NCBI RefSeq assembly: GCF_004751985.1
Contig: NZ_CP038492.1
Location: 186,001-250,000 of the forward strand
Direction: 5' to 3'
Origin: Rhodophyticola sp. CCM32
Lineage (GTDB): Bacteria > Pseudomonadota > Alphaproteobacteria > Rhodobacterales > Rhodobacteraceae
Length of the DNA: 64,000 bases
This document shows positions 16,266 through 24,501 of the stretch, one piece after another. A program made the translations under genes and the position numbers. The notes under the pieces are model-generated. The model ran no database searches. It was not told the DNA's origin and was given only the letters and a program-made list of their open reading frames with translations. The first letter of the stretch is position 1. Every line of letters begins with the position of its first letter.

Positions 16266-16562
16266 CGGGATTACAATTTGCTCGCACAGCAAGTTTTGCC
16301 GTAAGCATTCGGAGACTCAACCTCCAGCGCTAGACCAGAGGCGGCAGGATTAGGCCGGATCAAAAGCTGGGAAGCCGAAACCATCACTTCCGACCCGGCC
16401 CGCGCACAAGGGGCATGGGTTCCCTTGTGGATCAGCGCTTGGGGGAAAATCCGCATAAACATAGCGGAGGACCACTTCAATGCGGGAGGATCAGAAAGGC
16501 TTTCGGGTTCATTGGCCCTATTGGTATATGTGGGCGTCCCTGGCTCTGAACAATCCAGGCAC
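16266..16562. other. Intergenic, ~300 bp, nothing firm
   Basis: It separates the orphan gene from the convergent sulfatase gene. I see no gene, terminator or repeat that I can support here. Some short frames exist on both strands without ribosome sites. Confidence 0.4.
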
Positions 16563-17999
16563 TCACCCACTCGACACCACGCGTTTTCGGGCGTCACGCG
16601 TGGCGAGGGCGCTATCGATATGCCAGTTGAGCATGGTGTTCAAAAGGTCCTGCTTGACTGCTGCTGCTTCAGGAACGTCCCAGAGGTTTTGCACCTCTCT
16701 CGGATCTGATCTCAGGTCGAAAAGCTGCCCGTAGTCCTGTCCCTGAAAATGTACCAGCTTATGAGTTTTGGAGCGGATCATGGTGAAAAACGTGGTGCCC
16801 GTCAGATTCACATCGCCGCCTTGTTCACAATAGACATGGTCGCGACCGGCGAAGGCGTCGCCCTCAAGCGCGGGATTCAGCGTTTCAGCCTCGAAACTGG
16901 CATCGGGTGTGACGCCCGCCCATTCCAAAATGGTGGGGCCTAGATCGAAGAGCTGCACCAGCTCCTCAACCTCGCGCCCGCCCTCAATGCGACCTAGTGC
17001 CGAGATGATCAGCGGCACACGCGTGACCTCTTCATAGCCGGACCATTTCTGGCTGAGCCCGTGATCGCCCAGACAATCGCCATGATCCGAGGTGAAGATC
17101 AGGATCGTATTGTCCAGCCGCCCGCGCGCCTCAAGCGCGTCGAGAATATCGCCGATCTCACGGTCGATCATCTCGACATTGGCATAGTAATAGGCGCGCA
17201 TCCGATGCAGTTCGTCGCGTGTCGGGTTCAGTTTCCAACTGACGGAGTCATGATCGACCTCGACGTCATGGATCCGTTTTTCCTTCAGCGGCGGCGGTAG
17301 CGCGTCCATCTCTTCATCGGTGACAACCGGCAAAGGCACATCGCGCGCCATGTACTTCTCGGCGTAATCCGGGGTTGGGTCATAGGGCGGATGGGGTCCG
17401 GGAAAGCCGACAACCAGAAAGAGCGGCTTTTCAACGGGCTTCGTCTCCAACCACCAGCGCGTCATGCCGCCTACAAAATTATCCGACTGCAGGTTGGGCG
17501 GCAGATCCCATGTGAAGGCCCCAAGGCGGTCCTTGTAATCTGGAAATTCGCGGTATTTTTCGCGCTGCTGTTTCACCAGACCATGGGCCGCCAGCGCCCT
17601 GTCCCATTCATCCAGAAAATACCGCCCCTCCATATACCGATCCTTGTTTTCAACGACAAAGCGTTCGTCAAAGCCGGCGGGTGCCAGATAGGGGATCGTG
17701 TGCATCTTGCCGATATTGACGGTTTGATAGCCAGCCTCTTGCAGGTCTGAAACCCACGTGCGCTCCCACGCCTGCCCATTGGCCAAGACGCCATTGGTAT
17801 GCGGATAGTAGCCCGAGAACAGCGAGGCGCGCGATGGCACGCAGCTTGGCGCCGTCACATGACAGTTCGAGAATGTCACGCCCCGTTCGGCCAGACGGTC
17901 CAGATTGGGCGTATCCATATGGCTTGCGCCAAGCGCGCGGATCGTGTCGTAGCGTTGCTGATCGGTGACGATCATCACGATATCGGGTTTGTCAGACAA
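16563..17999 (-). CDS. Sulfatase of the alkaline-phosphatase superfamily, 478 aa
   Basis: The type I sulfatase signature CVPSRASLFSGYYPH starts at C53; this cysteine is converted to formylglycine by FGE. Metal-binding residues include D13/Q14 in VTDQQ and the TSDHGDCLGDHG motif around residue 310. There is no signal peptide, so it is probably cytoplasmic and acts on an imported sulfate ester; phosphonate monoester hydrolases share this motif and are an alternative. The gene follows the GntR regulator by 22 bp at the end of the tctCBA operon, which suggests its substrate enters through that transporter. Confidence 0.9.
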   Translation of the reverse strand: MSDKPDIVMIVTDQQRYDTIRALGASHMDTPNLDRLAERGVTFSNCHVTAPSCVPSRASLFSGYYPHTNGVLANGQAWERTWVSDLQEAGYQTVNIGKMHTIPYLAPAGFDERFVVENKDRYMEGRYFLDEWDRALAAHGLVKQQREKYREFPDYKDRLGAFTWDLPPNLQSDNFVGGMTRWWLETKPVEKPLFLVVGFPGPHPPYDPTPDYAEKYMARDVPLPVVTDEEMDALPPPLKEKRIHDVEVDHDSVSWKLNPTRDELHRMRAYYYANVEMIDREIGDILDALEARGRLDNTILIFTSDHGDCLGDHGLSQKWSGYEEVTRVPLIISALGRIEGGREVEELVQLFDLGPTILEWAGVTPDASFEAETLNPALEGDAFAGRDHVYCEQGGDVNLTGTTFFTMIRSKTHKLVHFQGQDYGQLFDLRSDPREVQNLWDVPEAAAVKQDLLNTMLNWHIDSALATRDARKRVVSSG

Positions 18000-18021
18000 A
18001 TCTCTCTCCCCGGCAAATGGG

Positions 18022-18726
18022 CTATAGGTTCAGTTCGAAAAAGCGGTCGGCCAGCATGTCGAGATGCGATTCCATCGCGGTGCGCGCCACATCGGCCTGG
18101 CCGCGTTGAAGCGCGCGATAGATCGCCTTGTGGCAGCTGATCGACCGGCGACGGTTCTCGACCTTGCGGGTCTGGTCATACCAGGTCTGCCACAGCGAGT
18201 TTCCCCGCATGGCCCAGAGATGGGCGACATAGGACTCAATCAACGCATTGCCGCCCGCCCGCGCGATCAGGGCGTGAAACTCGGCATCGGCCATGTCGAA
18301 TTTGGGGATGTCATTGATGGCCGCCTCCATACGGGTGATGGTGGCGCCGATCTGCTCCAGCATTGCGGGCGTCATCCGGCCCGCCGCAGCGAAGGCCGAG
18401 TGGCCCTCAACCATGCGCCGCGCCTCCAGCACCTCCCAAGGGCCCACCGTTTCGGGCGAGATCAGATCGCCGTTTTCCTGCCCGCGCAGATGTTCGGGCA
18501 GAACGAACACGCCCGCGCCCACGCGGATCTCGACATAGCGCATGATCTCCAGCGCCAGAAGCGCCTCGCGCACTGTGGTGCGGCTGACCTCTAGCTGTAC
18601 CGACAGCTCGCGCTCAGGCGGCAGGCGATCGCCGGACTGATAGGCGCCCGCCGTGATCTGATCAGCCAGATCCTGGGCGATCTGCAAATAACGGCGTCCG
18701 CCAGAGGGAAGATCAAGCGCGCTCAT
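18022..18726 (-). CDS. GntR-family (FadR subfamily) transcriptional regulator, 234 aa
   Basis: The N-terminal winged helix (YLQIAQDLADQITAGAY, GDRLPPERELSVQLEVSRTTVREAL) is typical of GntR. The C-terminal all-helical FCD ligand domain has the metal-binding histidines expected in DAEFHALIARAGG and ESHLDML. ATG 18726 overlaps the tctA stop (ATGA), so the regulator is co-translated with the transporter. It probably represses the tct/sulfatase operon and perhaps the divergent sulfatase until its ligand appears. Candidate operators lie in the 21737-21849 promoter region. Confidence 0.93.
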   Translation of the reverse strand: MSALDLPSGGRRYLQIAQDLADQITAGAYQSGDRLPPERELSVQLEVSRTTVREALLALEIMRYVEIRVGAGVFVLPEHLRGQENGDLISPETVGPWEVLEARRMVEGHSAFAAAGRMTPAMLEQIGATITRMEAAINDIPKFDMADAEFHALIARAGGNALIESYVAHLWAMRGNSLWQTWYDQTRKVENRRRSISCHKAIYRALQRGQADVARTAMESHLDMLADRFFELNL

Positions 18727-20204
18727 GCCCCAGTCCCCTTTCGGCTGGAGATTTTCGTCATGATCCAGGGCCATGCAACGGTCAATGCCGATAGTGCGAG
18801 GAAAAGCAGGGCGTAGGGCCGGGTCAGGATGTCGGCAACATTTCCATCGGCCATCATCAGCGAGGCGCGCAATTGTTCCTCGGCAATCGGGCTGAGGACA
18901 AAGCCGATCACGAAAGGCCCAAGCGGCATTTTGGTGGCTTCCAGCACCAGGCCGATGACGCCAAAGGCGACCATGACCCAGACATCGGTAAAGCTGTTAT
19001 TCACCGCGTAAGAGCCCAGCACACAGAAGACCAGAATGACACTCAGCAGGGCCGCGCGTGGGATGTGAACAACCTTGGCGATATGGTGCACCGCGCTCCA
19101 CATCATCAAAAGCATGAAGATATTGGCGATCAGATAGGCGGCGATGATGCCATAGGCGATCTCGGGCGCGTTCTGGAACAGCAAAGGCCCCGGTTGCAGA
19201 TTATGGATGGTCAGCGCACCGATCAGGATGGCTTCGGTCACACTGCCGGGGATGCCCATCGTAATCAGCGGGATCAGCGCGCCGCCGATTGAGGCGTTAT
19301 TGGCGCTCTCGCCCGCGACCACGCCAGGTTCATGCCCGGTGCCGAATTTCTCGGGCTCATGCGATAGCTGTTTGGTAGTGGAATAAGAGACCAGCGCCGC
19401 GATATTGGCGCCGATCCCCGGCAAAAGCCCGATCCAAGTGCCAATGACCGAGGATCGCATCATATTGGCGCCATGAGTATTCATGTCCGAGCGATAGACC
19501 GGCAGGCGCTCTTTCGGCATGTTGATCTTTTCAGTCTGCATCTTGGGGGCCGAGGCGTCGCGCAAGACCTGGCTGATGGCAAAGGCGCCGATCAGAACCG
19601 GCAAAATGCCAAAGCCTGACAGCATCGCAGAACTGCCAAAGGTCAGCCGCGCCTGCCCGATGGAACTGTCGATCCCCGGCAAGGCAAAGGCCATGCCCAA
19701 AGCGGCGGCCAAGAGCCCCTTGGCCAGCGATCCCTGCGCCAGCACCGCCAGCATCACCAGCGCCATCAGCACCAGCGCGAAGTATTCCCAAGGCCCGAAT
19801 TGCAGCGCAAACCGCGCCAGCGAGGGCGACATGCCTGCAAGAAAGACCCAAGAGATGATCCCGCCCGCGACCGAGGCCGTGATGCCCAAGGCCAGCGCGC
19901 GCTGCGCCCGCCCGCTTTTGGCCATCGGATAGCCGTCAAATGTGGTGACAATCGAGGCCGGTGTGCCCGGCATCCTCAGCAGGATCGCGGTGATCAGCCC
20001 ACCGGAAATCCCGCCGACATATTCCCCGATCAACAGCGTTACCGCGCTGACCGGATCCATATGGAAGGTCAGCGGCAGGGTGAGCGCGATCAGCATTGAG
20101 GCCGTCAGACCCGGAATGGCCCCCACCACGATGCCAAGCGCCGTGCCGCCCGCCAGGATCAGCAGGTTATGCCACTGAAAGAGAAGCGAAAACGCATCAA
20201 GCAT
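18723..20204 (-). CDS. tctA: Tripartite tricarboxylate transporter, large membrane subunit
   Basis: The 493-aa protein has about 12 hydrophobic segments and the TctA hallmark regions GAIPGLTASM near the N-terminus, PGTPASIVTTFDGYPMAK, and the second repeat GLLPGIGANIAALVSYSTTK with ITMGIPGSVTEAILIGAL. It forms the channel that moves a carboxylate-type solute with ions, fed by the TctC-type binding protein. It lies between tctB and the GntR regulator, with a 2-bp gap to tctB and an ATGA overlap with the regulator. Confidence 0.95.
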   Translation of the reverse strand: MLDAFSLLFQWHNLLILAGGTALGIVVGAIPGLTASMLIALTLPLTFHMDPVSAVTLLIGEYVGGISGGLITAILLRMPGTPASIVTTFDGYPMAKSGRAQRALALGITASVAGGIISWVFLAGMSPSLARFALQFGPWEYFALVLMALVMLAVLAQGSLAKGLLAAALGMAFALPGIDSSIGQARLTFGSSAMLSGFGILPVLIGAFAISQVLRDASAPKMQTEKINMPKERLPVYRSDMNTHGANMMRSSVIGTWIGLLPGIGANIAALVSYSTTKQLSHEPEKFGTGHEPGVVAGESANNASIGGALIPLITMGIPGSVTEAILIGALTIHNLQPGPLLFQNAPEIAYGIIAAYLIANIFMLLMMWSAVHHIAKVVHIPRAALLSVILVFCVLGSYAVNNSFTDVWVMVAFGVIGLVLEATKMPLGPFVIGFVLSPIAEEQLRASLMMADGNVADILTRPYALLFLALSALTVAWPWIMTKISSRKGTGA

Positions 20205-20206
20205 GG

Positions 20207-20680
20207 TCAGCCGATCTGCACATAGAGGAAGTTGGAAAAGACGTAGAGCAGCGCATTGGACAGGATCAGCCCCAGCCCGCCATAGATCGCCAGCACCCGC
20301 AGGTTGACCCGGTCAACGATCAGGCCGATCGCGGCGACAAAAGCGGTTGTCGAGAGCACGAAAGGCGCCTGCGCGAAATCCAAGGCCGCGACATAGGCGA
20401 CCAGCGTGGCCAGAACCAGCGCCCCACCATAAGGCAGCTTCAGCGCCTGACGCTCTGCATCGGCCTCCCGCGCCATCAGATCTCGGATCGCAACCCAGGC
20501 TACCGGCAAGGACAAAAGCACCAGCGCCGCACCCAGGATGCGCGGCATTGCCGCCGAGCCGAGCGGCTCGAACCGTGGTGGCGGCAGGGTCGAGGCCCCG
20601 ATGAACAAAAGCGCCACGCCCAGAAAAATGACGCCGAGTAATGCAAGATCGCCCAACGCTCTGGCCTGTTTCGATGTCAT
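20207..20680 (-). CDS. tctB: Tripartite tricarboxylate transporter, small membrane subunit
   Basis: A 157-aa protein with four hydrophobic segments, the usual TctB layout (LLGVIFLGVALLFIGA, ILGAALVLLSLPVAWVAI, ALVLATLVAYVAAL, VLSTTAFVAAIGLIVD). ATG 20680 is preceded by GGAGAG seven bases upstream; the longer frame to 20740 adds a basic leader unlike the family. TctB sequences are poorly conserved, so the call leans on size, topology and position between tctC and tctA. Confidence 0.88.
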   Translation of the reverse strand: MTSKQARALGDLALLGVIFLGVALLFIGASTLPPPRFEPLGSAAMPRILGAALVLLSLPVAWVAIRDLMAREADAERQALKLPYGGALVLATLVAYVAALDFAQAPFVLSTTAFVAAIGLIVDRVNLRVLAIYGGLGLILSNALLYVFSNFLYVQIG

Positions 20681-20740
20681 GGTAGGGCTCTCCCCGGCCC
20701 GTCGGCGCGCCGCGTTCCCCGCCGCGCGCCGGTCCTTCAT

Positions 20741-21736
20741 TTATTGAATGGTCGTGGCCACTTCGTTCAGCGCCTCAAGAATGCTCTCGGCCTGTTCTAG
20801 TGCGTCATCACCGCTCATCCAATAGGGCTCCAGCGTGTTCGAATTGAAATGCGCCACGATGTCGGGGTCCGAAATCGCTTGTTCCAACGCACCGGCCAGA
20901 ACCTCGATCACCTCATCGGGCGTGTCCGCTGGGGCCAGCCACCAGTTTGGGTTGGCCCAGGAAACGTCATAGCCCAGTTCGGTTGCGGTCGGTACATCGG
21001 GCAGATCCGGCAGGCGTTCACGCCCGAAATAGACCAGCGCCCGCAGATCCTCGCCCTGAAGCAGGAATTCCGAGGCGGCGAAAAGCGCGATATCGGCATT
21101 CCCGCCCAAAAGAAGGCGCAGACGGTCCGAGCCACTGTTGGCGGTCACATAGCGGGTTTCAAATCCGGCCGCATTGGCGAACATGCCGCCCACGAAATGC
21201 GGGATGGTGCCGATGCCCACGGCCTCAACCAGGCTGCGCGGTTCAGCTTGCAGATGCGCAATCAGATCCTCGATGGTCTCGAACTCGGAATCGGCCCGTA
21301 CGGCCCAAACCGGGCTACCGCCGCCGGTATATCCAATGGACCGAAAATCCCCGAGGTCGAAATCCCCCAGGCCCATCGCCATCGCAATCAGCGCCTGATG
21401 GTGCCAATGGATGATGGTATGGCCATCGGCCTCGCCCCGGCGCATTTGGTTCACGGCATTTGCGCCCGCGCCACCAGCGGCGTTCACCACCACCATCGGC
21501 TGATCCAGCCACCCATTCGATTCAATGGTTTCCGCCAAAAGCCGCGCAACCGTGTCGGTGCGCCCGCCCGGATTGAAGGGGATAATCACCTCGATCGGCT
21601 CTGAGGGAAAGCTCTGCGCTTGCACCTCGGTTGCTGTCATTGGTCCAACCGATGCGGCAATCCCGGCCACAGCCGCAATACCGCATAGATGTCGGACCCG
21701 ATTCGAAATATCTCGAATTCCTTTAAGATTCAGCAT
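20741..21736 (-). CDS. tctC: Tripartite tricarboxylate transporter substrate-binding protein (Bug family)
   Basis: A 331-aa periplasmic binding protein. The signal region is GIAAVAGIAASVGPMTATEVQAQS. The mature start FPSEPIEVIIPFNPGGRTDTVAR is the Bug/TctC signature, with the ligand-contacting loop, and VVNAAGGAGANAVNQM is the second conserved element. It is the first gene of the tctCBA-gntR-sulfatase operon. Bug proteins bind varied carboxylates; the sulfatase neighbours suggest a sulfated or carboxylated organic substrate, which is inference. Confidence 0.93.
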   Translation of the reverse strand: MLNLKGIRDISNRVRHLCGIAAVAGIAASVGPMTATEVQAQSFPSEPIEVIIPFNPGGRTDTVARLLAETIESNGWLDQPMVVVNAAGGAGANAVNQMRRGEADGHTIIHWHHQALIAMAMGLGDFDLGDFRSIGYTGGGSPVWAVRADSEFETIEDLIAHLQAEPRSLVEAVGIGTIPHFVGGMFANAAGFETRYVTANSGSDRLRLLLGGNADIALFAASEFLLQGEDLRALVYFGRERLPDLPDVPTATELGYDVSWANPNWWLAPADTPDEVIEVLAGALEQAISDPDIVAHFNSNTLEPYWMSGDDALEQAESILEALNEVATTIQ

Positions 21737-21849
21737 TTTTCCTCCCGATTTGCCGATTTCTCAAGATAAAATCGGTCTAACCAATAGACAAAACAGGCCC
21801 AGTCGTCTAGACCAATTTAAAATCAGACTCTGCAAAGGACCAACCAATT
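21737..21849. promoter_or_regulatory. Divergent promoter with two candidate GntR operators
   Basis: Two near-identical sites occur, TCGGTCTAACCAAT at 21772-21785 and TCGTCTAGACCAAT at 21803-21816, about 31 bp (three helical turns) apart. The first holds GGT-cta-ACC, the GTnnnAC-type core of FadR-subfamily GntR operators. The second holds the palindrome GTCTAGAC. They lie between tctC and the divergent sulfatase and probably bind the GntR protein encoded at 18022-18726. Confidence 0.55.
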
Positions 21850-23283
21850 ATGGATGTTCGGCCCGATATCGTGATGGTCATGACGGATCAGCACGCGGCG
21901 CGTGTTATGGGTTGCACGGGGGACGCGCATGCCCAGACCCCGGCGCTGGATGCGCTGGCCGCTGCTGGCACGCGGTTCACCAACGCCTATTGCAATTCGC
22001 CGCTCTGCGTGCCCTCGCGCATGTCGTTTCTGACGGGGCTGGAGCCGCATGTTTCGGGTGTACTGAACAACGACGCCTACCTGCCCTCTGACATCCCCAC
22101 CATCGCCCACGCATTGGGCGCGGCGGGCTATGATTGCCACCTGGTGGGGCGGATGCATTTTTATGGGCCGGATCAGCTGCATGGTTTTGCCCATCGCCCC
22201 ATCGGCGATATCGGTGCCAGCTATCCGGGGGGCAACCCGCCCGAGATCGGGCCGTTGACCAAAGGCAGGGGCAATCGCGGGCCCGAGTTGGCCCATTCAG
22301 GAGCGGGTGAGACATCCTACCAGGCCTATGATCACGCCGTGACGGATCAGGCGATTGAGACGATTGAGGCGCTCAAGGCCCAACGTGCCCACACGGGGCG
22401 ACCCTTTTTCGTGCTGGCCTCGCTTTTCTGCCCGCACCCGCCCTATATCTGCGCGCGGGAGGATTACGATGCGTTTGATGGCACCCTGCCGCCCCCTCGA
22501 TTACCTCCACCCAACGAAGATCACCCCGCCATTGCCGACTGGCGCGCCGCGGGTCGCACCGCAGAAATATCGGATGAAAATCAGCGCATTAGCCGCACCG
22601 CCTATTACGGGTTGGTGCGGATGATTGACGGTATGTGCGGGCGCGTCTTCGACTTGGTGAAAGATCGCGAAAACACGTTGAGTATCTACGCCTCTGATCA
22701 TGGCGAAAGCTTGGGCGAGCGGGGGCTGTGGTGGAAAAGCGTGATGTATGATCAGAGCGCAAAGGTCCCCATGATCCTTCGGGGGGTAGGGTTTGAAGCT
22801 GGCCACCAGGATGGCCGGGTGACCAGCTTGGCCGACCTCTCTGCAACGATCCTTGAGCAGGCCAATGCCAGTTTGCCGGGGCACATCGGACATTCTTTAA
22901 CCCAAGATCCGGTTGCTGGCGGGCGCTGTATCAGCAGTTATTACGGCGGACTGATGAATATCCGACTGCCCGATATCCGCCACAGAATGCTGCGACAAGG
23001 GCGGTTCAAATTGATCTGGTATGATGGCCACGATGCTCAGCTTTTTGACCTAAGGTCGGATCCCGATGAATTGTGCAATCTCGCGGAAGATGTCCGCTAT
23101 GCTAGCACTTTGGCAGATCTATCAACGCAATTGCTCGACGGATGGTCAGTCAAGCAAATCGCGGATGCTCAGGCGATAAAAAGCGCACAATTCTCGGTTA
23201 TTCGAAATTGGGTGAGAAAGACCAGACCGGAGGAGTCCTATCGCTGGTTTGACCACACGCCCGAGCGGAACCGGTACACATGA
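21850..23283 (+). CDS. Second sulfatase, choline-sulfatase-like, 477 aa
   Basis: The formylglycine signature CVPSRMSFLTGLEPH begins at C53. Metal and active-site motifs include VMTDQHAARVMG (D13, Q14, H15) and YASDHGESLGERGLWWK. There is no signal peptide. It is transcribed divergently from tctC and is only distantly similar to the sulfatase at 16563-17999, so the locus has two non-identical sulfatases with presumably different esters. Arylsulfatase or phosphonate hydrolase activity cannot be excluded. Confidence 0.9.
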   Translation: MDVRPDIVMVMTDQHAARVMGCTGDAHAQTPALDALAAAGTRFTNAYCNSPLCVPSRMSFLTGLEPHVSGVLNNDAYLPSDIPTIAHALGAAGYDCHLVGRMHFYGPDQLHGFAHRPIGDIGASYPGGNPPEIGPLTKGRGNRGPELAHSGAGETSYQAYDHAVTDQAIETIEALKAQRAHTGRPFFVLASLFCPHPPYICAREDYDAFDGTLPPPRLPPPNEDHPAIADWRAAGRTAEISDENQRISRTAYYGLVRMIDGMCGRVFDLVKDRENTLSIYASDHGESLGERGLWWKSVMYDQSAKVPMILRGVGFEAGHQDGRVTSLADLSATILEQANASLPGHIGHSLTQDPVAGGRCISSYYGGLMNIRLPDIRHRMLRQGRFKLIWYDGHDAQLFDLRSDPDELCNLAEDVRYASTLADLSTQLLDGWSVKQIADAQAIKSAQFSVIRNWVRKTRPEESYRWFDHTPERNRYT

Positions 23284-23376
23284 TGTAAACGCGCTCCGTC
23301 AAACGCAGATCGGCGCTATTCCATGGACTAAACGCGCCTCCCCATTCACCTGCCGCCCGGTCTTGTTGTGGCTGCC

Positions 23377-23490
23377 TCAGACCTTGAGGGCCAGCCGGAT
23401 GATGTAAGCGACAAGGCCAAGTGCGGTGACGCTCATAATCCATATGGCGACAAACCAACCGAGTTTTCGCAAGGTCGCGCGGGGCTGCAT
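23377..23490 (-). CDS. DUF2474-type small membrane protein of the bd oxidase operon, 37 aa
   Basis: This tiny gene begins at ATG 23490, sharing one base with the cydB stop (TGATG), so it is translationally coupled. The peptide MQPRATLRKLGWFVAIWIMS continues VTALGLVAYIIRLALKV: a basic start, then one membrane helix. Length, helix and place after cydB match DUF2474 proteins. These accompany cyanide-insensitive oxidases and are presumed accessory subunits, like CydX in E. coli. Confidence 0.8.
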   Translation of the reverse strand: MQPRATLRKLGWFVAIWIMSVTALGLVAYIIRLALKV

Positions 23491-24491
23491 CAGTGATACC
23501 CTTCTTCGGGGTCAATCTTGCCCCGAAACACCCAATAGGCATAGGCGGTATATCCCAGGATCATCGGAACCAGAATAACCGTTCCGACAAGGGCAAACCG
23601 CAGGCTTTCATCTGGTGCAGCCGCCTCGGCGATGGTCAGGCCGGGTGGGGCAATATTGGGGTAAAAACTGATCCCGATGCCGATGAAACACAGAATGAAC
23701 AAGCTGAGCGCCGCCAGAAACGGCTGCGCATCCTTGCCGGCTTTCAGCCCGCGGAACAGCGCCCAGGCAGCGGCAAGCACGGCACCTGGCATCAACACAC
23801 TCAACAGGCTGCCCGGCAGATTGAACCAGCGCTGGAAGTAAACAGGGTCCTGAAACGGTGTCAGAATGCTGATCAGGCCGATGAACCCAAGCGTGGCCGC
23901 CGCAAGCCTTGTTGCGTAAACCTGCATCTGGCTTTGCAGGCTGCCCTCTGTCTTCAGAACCAGCCATGTCGCCCCAAGAAGTGCATAGCCGACAACAACG
24001 GCACAGCCGGTCAGGATCGAAAACCCGCTGAGCCAATCCCACCAGCCACCGGCATAGGCGCGCTCCGCGACCTCTATCCCCTGCACCAAGGCGCCAAGGG
24101 CGATGCCCTGCATGAATGCGGCGACAAGCGATCCGCCGAAGAAAGCCAGATCCCAGACCGGTTTCCAGCGTTTTGTCCGCCAGCGATATTCAAAGGCGAC
24201 GCCGCGAAAGATCAATGCCAGAAGCATCAGAATGATCGGCATATAAAGTGCGGGCATGATGATTGCATAGGCCAGGGGAAAGACCGCAAAAAGCCCGCCC
24301 CCGCCCATCACCAGCCAGGTTTCGTTGCCGTCCCAGATCGGCGCGATGGAATTCATCATCGTCGCCTTTTCCCGTTCCCCCGCTGCGAAGGGAAACAGGA
24401 TGCCGATACCCAGATCGAACCCGTCAAGGATGACATAGGTCAGGATGGCAAAGGCGATGATCCCGGCCCAGATAAAAGAAAGTTCAAACAT
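23490..24491 (-). CDS. cydB: Cytochrome bd-type (CioB) quinol oxidase subunit II
   Basis: The 333-aa membrane protein starts MFELSFIWAGIIAFAILTYV and contains the CydB hallmark LDGFDLGIGILFPF and the conserved IAPIWDGNETWLVMGGGGLFAVFP. About eight to nine membrane helices are visible. ATG 24491 was chosen because the family starts there; the upstream frame adds a non-homologous leader. It forms a heterodimer with CydA, and the structural and accessory genes are in one operon. Confidence 0.95.
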   Translation of the reverse strand: MFELSFIWAGIIAFAILTYVILDGFDLGIGILFPFAAGEREKATMMNSIAPIWDGNETWLVMGGGGLFAVFPLAYAIIMPALYMPIILMLLALIFRGVAFEYRWRTKRWKPVWDLAFFGGSLVAAFMQGIALGALVQGIEVAERAYAGGWWDWLSGFSILTGCAVVVGYALLGATWLVLKTEGSLQSQMQVYATRLAAATLGFIGLISILTPFQDPVYFQRWFNLPGSLLSVLMPGAVLAAAWALFRGLKAGKDAQPFLAALSLFILCFIGIGISFYPNIAPPGLTIAEAAAPDESLRFALVGTVILVPMILGYTAYAYWVFRGKIDPEEGYH

Positions 24492-24501
24492 CACAAGGCT
24501 C

